A stretch of 64,000 bases of DNA from Bifidobacterium asteroides (GCF_019469425.1 NZ_CP048272.1:558001-622000); one strand, 5' to 3'. Positions 8,006-18,538 are shown, numbered from the stretch's first letter. The notes: generated by a model from the letters alone, not told the origin. A program made the numbers and translations.

Positions 8006-9289
8006 ATGAAGTCAGAGCAGTATGTCCCCCAACGGTATGTTCCCGGCGACTATGCCAGGGAGCACATCCGCATCACCCCCACCAGGCTGGCCGACGGACG
8101 CCGATTCTTCTACCTGGACGATGACCCCGAGTACGTCTCCGGCAGCAGGACCAGGCGTCTGGACGATCCTCGTCCGCTGACCGACCGGTTCGCCCCGCAC
8201 CAGGATCAGGAGGGCAGGACGGTGCCCTTCCAGCCGCCGCAGATGCGCCGGGACCCTCTGACCGGAGACTGGATCCCCATGGCCACAGCCCGGATGAACC
8301 GGCCCATCACCGCTGGCCCCCAGGCCACCGCCAAGGGCAACCCCCTGGCTGCCAGAAAGCCGGGAGACCCCTACCAGGATGGGGAGATCCCCGATGTGGA
8401 CTACAACGTGGCGGTCTTCGAGAACCGTTTCCCCTCCATGATGCAGGTGCCCAATACTCGGGCGGCCGACCAGGCCTCCTTGGTGGACGGCAACCCACTC
8501 TGGCCGGTGCGCGAGGCCAACGGACGCTGCGAGGTAGTTTGCTTCGACCCTGACGAACACGCGCTCCCTGCCGATCTGCCGGTCTCCCGTCTGCGGACGG
8601 TGGTGGAGGCCTGGGCCTTCCGCACTGCGGAAATCTCGACCATGGAGGGCATCGAACAGATCTTCCCATTCGAGAACCACGGCCAGGAGATCGGCGTCTC
8701 CCTAGCTCACCCCCACGGACAGATTTACTGCTATCCCTTCATTGCCCCACGGCTGGAGCAGGAGCTAAGGCAGTGCGCCGACTACAAGGAGCGCACCGGA
8801 GGCAACCTTCTGGCAGACATTCTCAAGGCTGAGCTGGACTCTGGCCGACGTGTCGTCTTCCGCAACGCCACTTGGGTGGCCTATGTGCCCGCCGCTGCCC
8901 GCTGGCCCTTGGAAGTCCACGTGGCCCCCGTCCGCGATGGAATCCTGAGTCTGGACCAGCTCAACGACCAGGAGCGCTGGGACCTGGCCGTCATGTATTC
9001 CACACTGCTCAAGCGGGGCAACGCCTTCTTCGACAAGGGCGACGGCAGGGGGATGGATCTGCCCTACATCGCCGCCTGGCACCAAGCCCCGCTGCACGAT
9101 CCGCGGCGTGAGGACTACCGGCTCAACCTGCAGTTCTTCTCCTTCCGCCGTGCCGTGGACAAAATCAAGTATCTTGCCGGGTCCGAGTCAGGCATGGCTG
9201 CCTGGGTGTCGGACACCACCCCCGAGCGAATCGCCGACCGTTTCCGCCAGCTGGGGCCCCTGGATCTGGAGAATGGAGAGAATCAATGA
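8006..9289 (+). CDS. galT: Galactose-1-phosphate uridylyltransferase
   Basis: 427-residue GalT that swaps galactose-1-phosphate and glucose between UDP and phosphate in the Leloir pathway. The active-site motif is present as His235-Pro-His237-Gly-Gln239 (LAHPHGQIY), preceded by FENHGQEIGVS. The N-terminal half shows RRDPLTGDW and FENRFPSM, typical of the family. AAGGAG precedes ATG 8006 at good distance. The stop overlaps the galK start by ATGA, so the two are translationally coupled. In bifidobacteria this step also serves galactose released from lactose or host glycans. Confidence 0.95.
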   Translation: MKSEQYVPQRYVPGDYAREHIRITPTRLADGRRFFYLDDDPEYVSGSRTRRLDDPRPLTDRFAPHQDQEGRTVPFQPPQMRRDPLTGDWIPMATARMNRPITAGPQATAKGNPLAARKPGDPYQDGEIPDVDYNVAVFENRFPSMMQVPNTRAADQASLVDGNPLWPVREANGRCEVVCFDPDEHALPADLPVSRLRTVVEAWAFRTAEISTMEGIEQIFPFENHGQEIGVSLAHPHGQIYCYPFIAPRLEQELRQCADYKERTGGNLLADILKAELDSGRRVVFRNATWVAYVPAAARWPLEVHVAPVRDGILSLDQLNDQERWDLAVMYSTLLKRGNAFFDKGDGRGMDLPYIAAWHQAPLHDPRREDYRLNLQFFSFRRAVDKIKYLAGSESGMAAWVSDTTPERIADRFRQLGPLDLENGENQ

Positions 9290-10548
9290 CGACGACAGTG
9301 GAATTCATACACGCCTGGACCCAGGGCGCTGACGGCCAAGGGGCCACCAAGGCCCGTGGGCTCTTCCAAAAGGTCTATGGCGAGAATCCCCAGGGCGTCT
9401 GGAGCGCCCCTGGCCGAGTCAATCTGATCGGCGAGCACACGGATTACAACGCCGGGCTCTGTCTGCCCATAGCCCTGCCCACCCGCACCTATGTGGCCGT
9501 CAGCCCCAGGACAGACAGCCGGGTCCGACTGGTCTCCACCATGGATCCGGAGCATCCGGTCCAGGCTGACATGGATGGGCTTCAGGCCCGGGGAGTGAGC
9601 GGCTGGGCGGCCTATCCGGTAGGCGTGGCCTGGGCCCTGCAGCGGGATGGCTTCCCCCAGGTTCAAGGGTTCGATCTGGCCCTGGCATCCTGCGTGCCGG
9701 TGGGGTCCGGGTTGAGCTCTTCGGCGGCCATGACCTGTGCAGTAGCCCTGGCCTTGGATGACCTCTTCGGTCTGGGGCTGGGCGGCGACGAGGCTGGCCG
9801 GGTCAGGCTGGTCCAGGCCGCCATCACGGCTGAGAACGATATGGCCGGCGCTTCCACCGGGGGCATGGATCAGAGCGCCTCCATGCGGTGTCGATCCGGC
9901 TGCGCCCTGCGGCTGGACTGCCGGCCGGAGCTGGATGCCATGAGCAATGTGCGCCAGGTCCTCTTCGACCTGCAGGATGCGGGCCTGGAGCTGCTGGTCG
10001 TCGACACCAGGGCCCAGCACCAGCTCAACGATGGCCAATACGAACAGCGGCGGGCCAGCTGCGAACAGGCTGCGCGTCTGCTGGGGGTGCCCAACCTGCG
10101 CCAGGTGGCAGACCAGGTCAATGGGGCCGCTGATCCCCCATCCGCCCTGCATGCCCTGCTGGAGCAGCTGCCGGATGAGACCATGCGTCGGCGGGTCCGT
10201 CACGTGGTCAGCGAGATAGGACGGGTGGACCGCTTCATCGAGGCTTTCGGCAGGGGCGATCACGTCCTGGCCGGCCGCCTGCTCAACGCCTCCCATGACT
10301 CCCTTCGGGACGACTACGAGGTCACCTGCCCGGAGCTGGATGAGGCCGTGGACGCAGCACGCCAGGGCGGGGCCTACGGGGCTCGCATGACCGGCGGCGG
10401 GTTCGGCGGATCCATCATCGCCCTGGCTGACGCCGGCAAGGGCTCCGATCTTGCCCGTGACATCGCCGAACGATTCGCCTCCAAAGGATTCAAGGCCCCC
10501 AGAGCCTTGATCGCCCTGCCCTCCTCGGCAGCTGCGCGTGAATCCTGA
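9286..10548 (+). CDS. galK: Galactokinase
   Basis: 420-residue GHMP-family kinase that makes galactose-1-phosphate from galactose and ATP. Signature 1 is APGRVNLIGEHTDYN (about residues 40-54). The ATP-binding GHMP motif is PVGSGLSSSAAM (near 140), and the C-terminal GHMP motif is MTGGGFGGSII (near 367). It overlaps galT by 4 nt and is followed by a hairpin terminator, so the unit is galT-galK, probably regulated by the DeoR gene upstream. Confidence 0.95.
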   Translation: MTTTVEFIHAWTQGADGQGATKARGLFQKVYGENPQGVWSAPGRVNLIGEHTDYNAGLCLPIALPTRTYVAVSPRTDSRVRLVSTMDPEHPVQADMDGLQARGVSGWAAYPVGVAWALQRDGFPQVQGFDLALASCVPVGSGLSSSAAMTCAVALALDDLFGLGLGGDEAGRVRLVQAAITAENDMAGASTGGMDQSASMRCRSGCALRLDCRPELDAMSNVRQVLFDLQDAGLELLVVDTRAQHQLNDGQYEQRRASCEQAARLLGVPNLRQVADQVNGAADPPSALHALLEQLPDETMRRRVRHVVSEIGRVDRFIEAFGRGDHVLAGRLLNASHDSLRDDYEVTCPELDEAVDAARQGGAYGARMTGGGFGGSIIALADAGKGSDLARDIAERFASKGFKAPRALIALPSSAAARES

Positions 10549-10571
10549 ATCCGGACTGCAGGCCTCTACGA

Positions 10572-10614
10572 CCCCCGCTTCTCCCGGCGCTCCTCTAAGC
10601 TGGGGGAGCGGGGT
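10572..10614 (+). terminator. Hairpin terminator after galK
   Basis: CCCCGCT...CTCCC at 10572-10585 pairs with GGGGGAGCGGGG at 10602-10613. A short T-containing tail (CCCGGTTTTC) follows. Confidence 0.55.
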
Positions 10615-10665
10615 CCCGGTTTTCAAGGGGTCCGGTCAAGGGCGAGGTGGATGAGGAGGACGGTC

Positions 10666-10938
10666 ATGGACAAGGCGATCATCACGGTGGTGGGCAAGGA
10701 TGCTATCGGCATCATCGGCAAGGTCTGCACAGACCTCTCCCAGCAGGGGATCAATGTGCTGGATATTTCGCAGACCATTCTGGATGGCTTCTTCACCATG
10801 ATGATGATCGTGGACTGCACTGCATGCCGGAATGATTTCGACGCGCTGAGCCAGCGGATGGAATCCCTCGGAGAGGAGATCGGAGTCTCCATCCGCTGTC
10901 AGCGCGAGGAGATCTTCACTAGGATGCACCGGGTCTGA
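10666..10938 (+). CDS. ACT-domain protein, UPF0237 family
   Basis: 90-residue single ACT domain ([40 protein letters not shown]). ACT domains bind small ligands, often amino acids, as dimers. It is paired with the UPF0210 gene 10 nt downstream, an arrangement conserved in many Gram-positives, which suggests a regulator-enzyme couple of unknown chemistry. AGGAGGA at 10654-10660 precedes ATG 10666; the in-frame ATG 10651 lies in the ribosome-binding site and is not used. Confidence 0.85.
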   Translation: MDKAIITVVGKDAIGIIGKVCTDLSQQGINVLDISQTILDGFFTMMMIVDCTACRNDFDALSQRMESLGEEIGVSIRCQREEIFTRMHRV

Positions 10939-10948
10939 GGAGGCAGCC

Positions 10949-12313
10949 ATGATCACACGCGACGAGGTCCTGGAGACCAACGACATGATCGACCGGGAGC
11001 GTCTGGACGTGCGCACCATCACCATGGGCATCAGCCTGCTGGATTGTGTGAGCGGGGATGTGGACATGCTCTGCCGGAACATCCATCGCAAGATCGTCTC
11101 CCTGGCCGGAGATCTGGTGTCCACTGGGGACTCCATCGCCCGAGAATACGGCATTCCCATCGTCAATAAGCGCATCACCGTCACTCCCATATCTCTGGTG
11201 GCCGCCGGCGCCTGCCACTCCGTGGAGGACTATGTAGCCGTGGCTAAGACCCTGGACCGCTCGTCCCAGGAGGTCGGCGTCAACCTGATCGGCGGCTACT
11301 CGGCCCTGGTCGGCAAGGGCATGACTCCGGCCGAGCGGCTGCTGATCAAGTCCCTGCCCAGGGCCCTGAGCCAGACGGAACGGGTCTGTGCCAGCGTCAA
11401 CGTGGGCTCCACCAGAACGGGCATCGACATGGATGCCGTAGCCCTGATGGGCCGGGTCATCAAGGCCACTGCCGAGAGCACCGCCGACTCGGACAGCTCC
11501 GGCTGCACCAAGCTGGTGGTCTTCTGCAACGCTCCGGACGACAACCCCTTCATGGCCGGAGGCTTCCACGGGGTCAGCCAGGGGTCGGCCGTCATCAACG
11601 TGGGGGTCTCCGGTCCCGGCGTGGTCAAGACCGCCCTGGAGTCAGCCAGGGGTGCGGACTTCGGGCAGCTCTGCGAAACCATCAAGCGTACGGCTTTCAA
11701 GATCACCCGGGTGGGCCAGCTGGTGGCCCAGGAGGCCAGCCGCCGACTGGACGTGCCCTTCGGGATCATCGACCTGTCCCTGGCACCCACCCCTGCCGTC
11801 GGAGACTCAGTGGGGGAGGTTCTGCGGATCATGGGCCTGGAGCAGGTGGGCGTCCCGGGGACCACTGCTGCCCTGGCCATCCTCAATGATCAGGTCAAGA
11901 AGGGCGGCATCATGGCATCTAGCTCGGTGGGCGGGCTGTCAGGGGCCTTCATACCTGTGTCCGAGGATGCCGCCATGATCCAGGCCGCCGAAGAGGGGAG
12001 CCTGACCCTGGAGAAGCTTGAGGCCATGACCTGTGTCTGCTCTGTGGGGCTGGACATGATCCCCATCCCCGGGGATACATCTTCTGAGTCCATTGCCGGC
12101 CTTATCGCCGACGAGGCGGCCATCGGCATGATCAATCAGAAGACCACTGCCGTCAGGGTCATTCCTGTCGTCGGCAAGCAGGTGGGCGACCGGGCCGAAT
12201 TCGGCGGGCTCATGGGCGGCGGCCCGGTCCTGCCCGTCAATACCGGCTCCTGTGCTGACTTCGTTAATCGGGGCGGACACATCCCGGCGCCTATTCACAG
12301 TTTCAAGAATTGA
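10949..12313 (+). CDS. UPF0210 (DUF711) family protein
   Basis: 454-residue protein belonging to UPF0210, a family with known structures but no assigned reaction. Recognisable features include [14 protein letters not shown] near the N-terminus, FIGGYSAL-like glycine-rich segments, [17 protein letters not shown] and [14 protein letters not shown] near the end. AGGAGG lies just before ATG 10949. It forms a two-gene unit with the ACT-domain protein and converges with trmL, only 15 nt between their stops. The short palindrome GAGCGCGCTC spans the stop region. Confidence 0.85.
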   Translation: MITRDEVLETNDMIDRERLDVRTITMGISLLDCVSGDVDMLCRNIHRKIVSLAGDLVSTGDSIAREYGIPIVNKRITVTPISLVAAGACHSVEDYVAVAKTLDRSSQEVGVNLIGGYSALVGKGMTPAERLLIKSLPRALSQTERVCASVNVGSTRTGIDMDAVALMGRVIKATAESTADSDSSGCTKLVVFCNAPDDNPFMAGGFHGVSQGSAVINVGVSGPGVVKTALESARGADFGQLCETIKRTAFKITRVGQLVAQEASRRLDVPFGIIDLSLAPTPAVGDSVGEVLRIMGLEQVGVPGTTAALAILNDQVKKGGIMASSSVGGLSGAFIPVSEDAAMIQAAEEGSLTLEKLEAMTCVCSVGLDMIPIPGDTSSESIAGLIADEAAIGMINQKTTAVRVIPVVGKQVGDRAEFGGLMGGGPVLPVNTGSCADFVNRGGHIPAPIHSFKN

Positions 12314-12328
12314 GCGCGCTCGCGGGGT

Positions 12329-12976
12329 TCAGCGGCCGCCTTGGAATCCCAGCTGCCGCCAGGCCTCGTAGATGGCTATGGAGGCGCAGTTGGTCAGGTT
12401 CAGGCTGCGCAGGCTTGGCCGCATGGGCAGCCTGACCTGTTCGGCCACGTGAGGGCCGGTCATGATGTCCATGGGGTCGGGGATGTCGCCGGGTTCCGGG
12501 CCGAATAGGAGGATGTCGTCCGGCCGGTAGCTGACCTGGGTGTAGAGCTTGTCGGCGTGGGCGGTGAAGGCGATGATCCGGCTGTCGGGCATGGAGCGGA
12601 CCAGGTCGTCGAAGTCCGGGTGCAGTACCACGTGGGCCATGTCATGGTAGTCCAGGCCGGCCCGGCGCAGCTTGGTGTCTTTGAGGTTGAAGCCGAGGGG
12701 CTCTATCAGGTGCAGGATGGTGCCGGTCACGGCGCACAGGCGGATGGCTGAGCCGGTGTTTCCGGGGATTCGCGGCGAATAGTAGCACAGGTGGGGCGTG
12801 GAGGTTTTCACCCGGTTGGCCTGATCGGCTTTCATCATGGCGTCCACCACCGAGATGGGGTTGCCGTGGGCGTCGGTGACCAGCTCGTCGGGACCATAAT
12901 TCGATTTGCGGTATCCGTACTCGTACATGCTTTCGATGGCCTTCGACGGGTTTCCGGACTGCTCCTGCCTGTTCAT
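12329..12976 (-). CDS. trmL: tRNA (cytidine/uridine-34-2'-O-)-methyltransferase
   Basis: 215-residue SPOUT-class methylase of the TrmL type, which 2'-O-methylates the wobble base of certain leucine tRNAs with S-adenosylmethionine. Motif 1 is IPGNTGSAIRLCA, motif 2 LLFGPEPGDIPD, motif 3 LPMRPSLRSLNLTNCASIAI. These make the trefoil-knot SAM site. About 55 residues precede the core (Tyr/Asn-rich, poorly conserved), longer than E. coli TrmL. TAGGTT lies 6 nt before the ATG on this strand, compatible with leaderless transcription. Confidence 0.85.
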   Translation of the reverse strand: MNRQEQSGNPSKAIESMYEYGYRKSNYGPDELVTDAHGNPISVVDAMMKADQANRVKTSTPHLCYYSPRIPGNTGSAIRLCAVTGTILHLIEPLGFNLKDTKLRRAGLDYHDMAHVVLHPDFDDLVRSMPDSRIIAFTAHADKLYTQVSYRPDDILLFGPEPGDIPDPMDIMTGPHVAEQVRLPMRPSLRSLNLTNCASIAIYEAWRQLGFQGGR

Positions 12977-13087
12977 GAGGCCAACCTACCGTCGCCAACC
13001 GACAGGCCAGGCAGGGCTGGTCGGCACCGTCGGGCAGAATACGGCGGTTGAATGAGGCAGAATCGGATGGCGAAGGGCGGTGCAACC

Positions 13088-14077
13088 ATGGAGAACGCGG
13101 AAACGACTTTGGCGGAGACTGAACCCATCCGCCTGCGGCTGTTCGACTGGTGGAGCCGATACGCCCGCGACCTGCCTTGGCGCTTTGGGCGGACCACGCC
13201 CTGGGGGGTCCTGGTCTCCGAGGTCATGAGCCAGCAGACCCAGATGAGCCGGGTGGTGCCCTACTGGACTGCTTGGATGAAAATCTGGCCGGATGCGGCC
13301 TCCCTGGCTGCTGCACCCAAGGCCGAGATCATCACAGCTTGGGGCCGGCTGGGCTACCCGCGCCGAGCCCTGCGCCTGCAGGAGTGCGCGCAGCAGGTGG
13401 CCGGCCAGTATGCAGACCGCCTGCCTCGTGATTACGACCAGCTGGTGGCCCTGCCGGGCATCGGCGACTACACAGCCAGCGCTGTCATGAGCTTTGCCTA
13501 CGGCGAGAGGATCGCCGTCATCGACACCAACATCCGCAGGGTGCTCTCTAGGGTCTTTTTGGGGCGCGAATCCACTGGTGGCGCTGCCAGCCGAGAGGAG
13601 CGCCAGCTGGCCTGGCAGGTCCTGCCTGAGGATGTCGATGCCGGGGACAGCGGCGCCCAGGAAGATAGTGGTCGTTTGGGACTGGCTGATCCGAAGGTCA
13701 GGTCGGCAGCCTGGCGGGAGCCGTCCTCGGCCCGATGGAACCAGGCCGTCATGGAGCTGGGCGCCACAGTCTGCATTGCCCGCAAGCCTGCCTGCGGCAT
13801 CTGCCCTTTGGCTGGTCACTGCCGCTTTCTCAAGGCCGGACTGCCCGGTCTGGGCGCAGGCAGAACCAGGCCCCGGCAGCGCTTCGCTGGTACCGACCGG
13901 CAGGTCCGCGGTGCGATCCTCCGGGCCCTACGGCAGGCTTCGGGCGCGCCCGTCTCAAGGAAGGACCTGGAACCCCTGTGCGAGGACGAAATCCGACTTG
14001 ATCGGTGCATCGCCTCCCTGGACGAGGACGGTCTTCTGGAGATCGGCCAGGACGGCCGCCTGAGTCTGCCGCAGTGA
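13088..14077 (+). CDS. mutY: A/G-specific adenine DNA glycosylase
   Basis: 329-residue glycosylase that removes adenine mispaired with 8-oxoguanine. The catalytic glutamate lies in SEVMSQQTQMS. The helix-hairpin-helix with catalytic Asp is LPGIGDYTASAV...AVIDTNIRRV. The four cysteines of the 4Fe-4S cluster are in CIARKPACGICPLAGHC (C-x6-C-x2-C-x5-C). An insertion of about 40 residues rich in Glu, Asp and Gly precedes WNQAVMELGA. The C-terminal MutT-like domain is short or missing; a winged-helix-like tail follows instead. ATG 13088 was chosen over in-frame ATGs at 13052 and 13067 because GAAGGG lies about 10 nt upstream. Confidence 0.9.
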   Translation: MENAETTLAETEPIRLRLFDWWSRYARDLPWRFGRTTPWGVLVSEVMSQQTQMSRVVPYWTAWMKIWPDAASLAAAPKAEIITAWGRLGYPRRALRLQECAQQVAGQYADRLPRDYDQLVALPGIGDYTASAVMSFAYGERIAVIDTNIRRVLSRVFLGRESTGGAASREERQLAWQVLPEDVDAGDSGAQEDSGRLGLADPKVRSAAWREPSSARWNQAVMELGATVCIARKPACGICPLAGHCRFLKAGLPGLGAGRTRPRQRFAGTDRQVRGAILRALRQASGAPVSRKDLEPLCEDEIRLDRCIASLDEDGLLEIGQDGRLSLPQ

Positions 14078-14107
14078 AGGCCGCCCTGACGATTAGACTG
14101 GAGAAGT

Positions 14108-14764
14108 ATGGCCAAGCGAAGCACGAGCGAGAAGAAGCGGCGGATGTACCGTCGCCGGAGGATTGCGGCCGCCCTGTTGGCGGTGCTCTTTCTATTGGTC
14201 TGCGCTGGCCTGGTTTGGGGTGTGGGGGCCGGTATCAGAGCCCTGCGGGGAGGCGATGGGGGCCAGGGAGCCTCGACCAGCGCTCAGCAGGGCGTAAAGA
14301 CCAAATCCAAGGACAAGCAGGATAAGGATCAGAAGAAGGATGCTGGCAAGAAGCGTTTCTCCGGAGCTCCTGACTGCGACAGGGGTGATCTGGCTCTGGA
14401 GCTGGCTGCGCCCAATCCCAGCACTCGAGTTGGCGGATCTATCGACTTTGCAGTGACCATCCGTCACAAGGGAACAGGTTCATGCTTGGTTGACGGCTCC
14501 AACGGCGGCCGGGTGCTGGTCATCACCAGCGGCGAGGATACCGTTTGGCGTTCCGATGCCTGCCCGGTGGGGGCGCGCACCCTGCTTATAGCCACCGGCG
14601 ACAAGGACGTACAGACCATAACCTGGCATGCCGACAGGAGCCAGGACAGCTGCCAGCCCGACCAGAAGCTGCCCAGGGTCAAGGCCGGCTCCTACCAGGC
14701 CAAGCTGGTGCTCAAGGCTGATTCGCACGTGGTTTCCCAGCCAGTGCCGGTCATGGTCCAATAG
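14108..14764 (+). CDS. Membrane-anchored extracytoplasmic protein, DUF4232-like
   Basis: 218 residues of unknown function. A basic cytoplasmic start (KKRRMYRRRR) and one membrane helix (IAAALLAVLFLLVCAGLVWG) are followed by a Lys/Asp-rich linker and a beta-rich extracellular domain with four cysteines (PDCDRG, GSCLVDG, SDACPVG, DSCQPD) that could form two disulphides. It resembles small actinobacterial DUF4232-type modules, a weak match. TAGACT at 14094-14099 lies 8 nt before the ATG, and GGAG lies very close, so it may be leaderless. It is followed by the rpoB promoter region. Confidence 0.7.
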   Translation: MAKRSTSEKKRRMYRRRRIAAALLAVLFLLVCAGLVWGVGAGIRALRGGDGGQGASTSAQQGVKTKSKDKQDKDQKKDAGKKRFSGAPDCDRGDLALELAAPNPSTRVGGSIDFAVTIRHKGTGSCLVDGSNGGRVLVITSGEDTVWRSDACPVGARTLLIATGDKDVQTITWHADRSQDSCQPDQKLPRVKAGSYQAKLVLKADSHVVSQPVPVMVQ

Positions 14765-14789
14765 CAGCTTTTCCAAGACGACACGCCGA

Positions 14790-14818
14790 TTGCGTCTGGA
14801 GTCTTTGTCTGCTATAGT
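14790..14818 (+). promoter_or_regulatory. rpoB promoter P1
   Basis: TTGCGT (14790-14795), a 17-nt spacer, TATAGT (14813-14818). A start near 14825 would give a leader of about 134 nt. Confidence 0.6.
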
Positions 14819-14819
14819 T

Positions 14820-14848
14820 TTGTCTTTGCATGAGGTGTGTCATATAGC
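14820..14848 (+). promoter_or_regulatory. rpoB promoter P2
   Basis: TTGTCT (14820-14825), a 17-nt spacer, TATAGC (14843-14848). It begins two bases after P1 ends, so the two are tandem and may compete for polymerase. Confidence 0.5.
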
Positions 14849-14876
14849 GGGCATGCATCATCGAGGAGATGCCCGC
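14847..14876 (+). promoter_or_regulatory. Inverted repeat in the rpoB leader
   Basis: GCGGGCAT (14847-14854) and ATGCCCGC (14869-14876) form a perfect 8-bp stem with a 14-nt loop. There is no T-run, so it is more likely a leader RNA structure or a protein site than a terminator. Confidence 0.45.
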
Positions 14877-14958
14877 GAATAGGCATATGGCGGCCATTCG
14901 GCATCTCCCTGGGGTAACAGGAATGATCGAGTACGGCGAGCGATAAGGAACGTCCATT

Positions 14959-17900
14959 TTGGCTGCCAATAAAGCTGTAAGTAGTACCACCGCCACGCAG
15001 GCACGCGCTGACGAACACGACATCAAACTGCACAAGGCCACCGATCGTGTCAATTTCGGATCCATCCGCGAACCCATCGAGGTGCCCTACCTCCTGGGCG
15101 TGCAGACCGATAGCTTCGACTGGCTGGTCGGCAATGACCGCTGGAAGAAGCGGGTCGAAGAGGATCAGGTCAACGGGACCCATACCGTGGCCCCCGTCTC
15201 CGGTCTGGATGAGGTCTTCCAGGAGATCTCTCCCATTGAGAACTTTGCCCAGACCATGAGCCTGACCTTCTCGGATCCCTACTTCGAGGAGCCCCGGCAC
15301 ACGGTCCAGGAGTGCAAGGAGAAGGACTACACCTACTCCGCTCCTCTGTACGTGAACGCCGAGTTCGAGAACGGGGACACTGGCGAGATCAAGTCGCAGA
15401 CCGTCTTCATGGGCGACTTCCCGCTGCAGACACCACACGGCACCTTCATCATCGGCGGCTCGGAGCGCGTCATCGTCTCCCAGCTGGTCCGCTCTCCTGG
15501 CGTCTACTTCGACCGCACCCAGGACCGCAACTCCGACAAGGAGATCTTCGGGGCCAAGATCATCCCCAGCCGGGGCGCCTGGCTGGAGTTCGAGATCGAC
15601 AAGCGCGATGTGCTGGGCGTGCGCGTGGACCGCAAGCGCAAGCAGTCCGCCATCGTCTTCCTTATGGCCATCGGCATGACCAAGCCGCAGATCCGCAAGG
15701 CCTTCAAGGGCTATCCGCTGGTCCTGGATGCCCTGGAGAAGGAGACCATCGAGACCCAGGACGAGGCCCTGACCGACCTCTACCGTAAGATCCGGCCTGC
15801 GGACACCGCCTCGCCCGAGGCCGGCCGCAACCTGCTGGACTCCTTCTACTTCAACACCAAGCGCTACGACCTGGCCCGGGTCGGCCGCTACAAGATCAAC
15901 CGCAAGCTTGGGCTTGAGGCCGACTTCAACGACCGCAGCCTGCATCCTGAGGACATCATCGCCACCCTGAAGTACCTGGTGACCCTGCATGCCGGCGGAC
16001 AGACCTTCCCTGGCCGCCGCGACGGCCAGGACATCGAGCTGCGGGTGGACGTGGACGATATCGACCACTTCGGCAACCGCCGCATCCGTCAGGTGGGCGA
16101 GCTGATCCAGAACCAGCTGCGTACCGGTCTGAGCCGTATGGAACGCGTGGTCCGTGAGAGGATGACCACCCAGGACGCGGAGGCCATCACCCCGCAGTCC
16201 CTGATCAACATCCGCCCGGTCAACGCCACCATCAAGGAGTTCTTCGGAACCTCCCAGCTCAGCCAGTTCATGGATCAGAACAACCCTCTGGCCGGCGTGA
16301 CCAACAAGCGTCGTCTCTCGGCCCTGGGCCCCGGCGGCCTGTCCCGCGACCGCGCCTCCATGGAGGTGCGCGATGTGCACCCCTCCCACTACGGACGCAT
16401 GTGCCCCATCGAGTCTCCTGAAGGCCCCAACATCGGCCTGATCGGCTCCCTGGCCACCTTCGCCCGGGTCAACCCCTTCGGCTTCATCGAGACCCCCTAC
16501 CGCAAGGTCATTGATGGCCAGGTGACCGACGACGTGGTCTACATGACCGCCGACCAGGAGTCCGAGCACACCATCGCCCAGGCCAACCAGGAGATCGACG
16601 AGACTGGGCACTTCGTCGAGGACGAGGCTCTGGTGCGTGACGCCGAGGCCGAGGCCAAGGATGTGCCCGTCTCCCAGGTGGACCTGATGGACGTCTCCCC
16701 CCGGCAGATGGTTTCGGTGGGCGCCTCCCTGATCCCCTTCCTGGAGCACGACGAGGGCCACCGGGCACTGATGGGCACCAACATGCAGCGTCAGGCCGTC
16801 CCCCTGGTCAAGTCCGAGCGTCCCCTGGTAGGCACCGGCTCCGAGTGGCGCTCCGCCATCGACTCGGGCGATGTCATCCTGGCCGAGAAGCCGGGCGTGG
16901 TCACCTACGTCTCCGCCGACATCATCCGTGTCATGAATGACGACGGCACTCAGTCCTCCTACAAGTTGGCCAAGTTCCAGCGGTCCAACCAGACCACCTG
17001 CTACAACCAGGTCCCCCTGATCAAGGACGGGGAGCGTGTCGAGGCCGGCACGGTCCTGGCTGACGGCCCCGCCACCGAGAAGGGCGAGATGGCCCTGGGC
17101 AAGAACGTCCTGGTGGCCTTCATGCCTTGGAACGGCTACAACTACGAGGACGCCGTCATCATCTCCCAGCGGCTGGTCCAGGATGACACTCTGAGCTCCA
17201 TCCACATCGAGGAGTACGAGACCGACGCCCGCGAGACCAAGCTGGGCGCCGAGGAGATCACCCGGGACCTGCCCAACGTGGGCGAGGATGCGGTGGCCAA
17301 CTTGGATGAGCGCGGCATCATCCGCATCGGCGCCGAGGTCGAGGCCGGGGACATCCTGGTCGGCAAGGTCACTCCCAAGGGCGAGACCGAGCTCACTCCC
17401 GAGGAGCGGCTTCTGCGGGCCATCTTCGGCGAGAAGAGCCGCGAGGTGCGCGACACCAGCCTGCGGGTGCCCCACGGCGAGACCGGCACGGTCATCGAGG
17501 TCAAGGAGGTCACCCGCGAGGATGCTGAGGAGGACGGCGACGAGCTGCCCAACGGCGTCAACCGGATGATCCGGGTCTACATCGCCCAGCACCGCAAGAT
17601 CACCCAAGGCGACAAGCTCTCGGGCCGTCACGGCAACAAGGGCGTCATCTCGAGGATCCTGCCCGAGGAGGATATGCCCTTCATGGCCGATGGCACCCCC
17701 ATCGACATCATGCTCAACCCGCTGGGCGTCCCCTCCCGTATGAACCTGGGTCAGGTCCTGGAGCTCCACCTGGGGTGGATCGCGCACTCCGGCTGGGACA
17801 TCAGCCTGGATCCCGACCTGGAGGCCGAGTGGAAGAAACACATTCCCGCAGGGGCCGAGAAGGCCGACCCTGGCACCACCGTGGCCACCCCGGTCTTCGA

Positions 17901-18525
17901 CGGCGTGCGTCAGGATGCCCTGAACGGTCTGCTCAAGACCACCCTGCCCAACCGTGACGGCGAGCGCCTGGTGGGCGACGACGGCAAGGCCGTGCTCTAC
18001 GACGGCCGCACCGGCGAGCCCTTCACCAAGCCGATCTCCGTGGGCTACATGTACATGCTCAAGCTCCACCACCTGGTGGACGACAAGATCCACGCCCGGT
18101 CCACTGGCCCCTACTCCATGATCACCCAGCAGCCCCTGGGCGGCAAGGCCCAGTTCGGCGGCCAGCGCTTCGGTGAGATGGAGGTCTGGGCCCTGGAGGC
18201 CTACGGCGCCGCCTACACCCTGCACGAGATGATGACCACCAAGTCCGACGACGTGGATGGCCGTGTCCGGGCTTACGGAGCCATCGTGCGCGGGGAGAAC
18301 CTGCCGGCGGCCGGTATCCCCGAATCCTTCAAGGTGCTGCTCAAGGAGATGCAGTCGCTCTCCTTGAACGTTGAGGTGCTCAACGCGGAAGGCAACGTGA
18401 TCGAGATGAAGGACGAGGACGACGACCCCAGCGCCGCCTCCGACGACTTGGGCTTCAATATCGGAGCCCGTCCGGACGCCGCCGCCAAGGCCGACCAGTC
18501 CGCTCCCGAACCGGAGTACCGCTGA
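14959..18525 (+). CDS. rpoB: RNA polymerase beta subunit
   Basis: 1,188-residue beta subunit of the core polymerase. The start is TTG 14959, with AAGGA about 9 nt upstream. The rifampicin region reads [19 protein letters not shown], then [20 protein letters not shown], then [20 protein letters not shown]. The residue equivalent to E. coli His526 is Asn449 here (codon AAC at 16303-16305). Other landmarks are [13 protein letters not shown] (catalytic-centre lysines) and [20 protein letters not shown] near the C-terminus. The last 45 residues are acidic and Ala/Pro-rich. Two promoters and a leader hairpin precede it; rpoC follows 88 nt downstream with a hairpin between. Confidence 0.98.
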   Translation: MAANKAVSSTTATQARADEHDIKLHKATDRVNFGSIREPIEVPYLLGVQTDSFDWLVGNDRWKKRVEEDQVNGTHTVAPVSGLDEVFQEISPIENFAQTMSLTFSDPYFEEPRHTVQECKEKDYTYSAPLYVNAEFENGDTGEIKSQTVFMGDFPLQTPHGTFIIGGSERVIVSQLVRSPGVYFDRTQDRNSDKEIFGAKIIPSRGAWLEFEIDKRDVLGVRVDRKRKQSAIVFLMAIGMTKPQIRKAFKGYPLVLDALEKETIETQDEALTDLYRKIRPADTASPEAGRNLLDSFYFNTKRYDLARVGRYKINRKLGLEADFNDRSLHPEDIIATLKYLVTLHAGGQTFPGRRDGQDIELRVDVDDIDHFGNRRIRQVGELIQNQLRTGLSRMERVVRERMTTQDAEAITPQSLINIRPVNATIKEFFGTSQLSQFMDQNNPLAGVTNKRRLSALGPGGLSRDRASMEVRDVHPSHYGRMCPIESPEGPNIGLIGSLATFARVNPFGFIETPYRKVIDGQVTDDVVYMTADQESEHTIAQANQEIDETGHFVEDEALVRDAEAEAKDVPVSQVDLMDVSPRQMVSVGASLIPFLEHDEGHRALMGTNMQRQAVPLVKSERPLVGTGSEWRSAIDSGDVILAEKPGVVTYVSADIIRVMNDDGTQSSYKLAKFQRSNQTTCYNQVPLIKDGERVEAGTVLADGPATEKGEMALGKNVLVAFMPWNGYNYEDAVIISQRLVQDDTLSSIHIEEYETDARETKLGAEEITRDLPNVGEDAVANLDERGIIRIGAEVEAGDILVGKVTPKGETELTPEERLLRAIFGEKSREVRDTSLRVPHGETGTVIEVKEVTREDAEEDGDELPNGVNRMIRVYIAQHRKITQGDKLSGRHGNKGVISRILPEEDMPFMADGTPIDIMLNPLGVPSRMNLGQVLELHLGWIAHSGWDISLDPDLEAEWKKHIPAGAEKADPGTTVATPVFDGVRQDALNGLLKTTLPNRDGERLVGDDGKAVLYDGRTGEPFTKPISVGYMYMLKLHHLVDDKIHARSTGPYSMITQQPLGGKAQFGGQRFGEMEVWALEAYGAAYTLHEMMTTKSDDVDGRVRAYGAIVRGENLPAAGIPESFKVLLKEMQSLSLNVEVLNAEGNVIEMKDEDDDPSAASDDLGFNIGARPDAAAKADQSAPEPEYR

Positions 18526-18538
18526 ATCACCAGTCACA

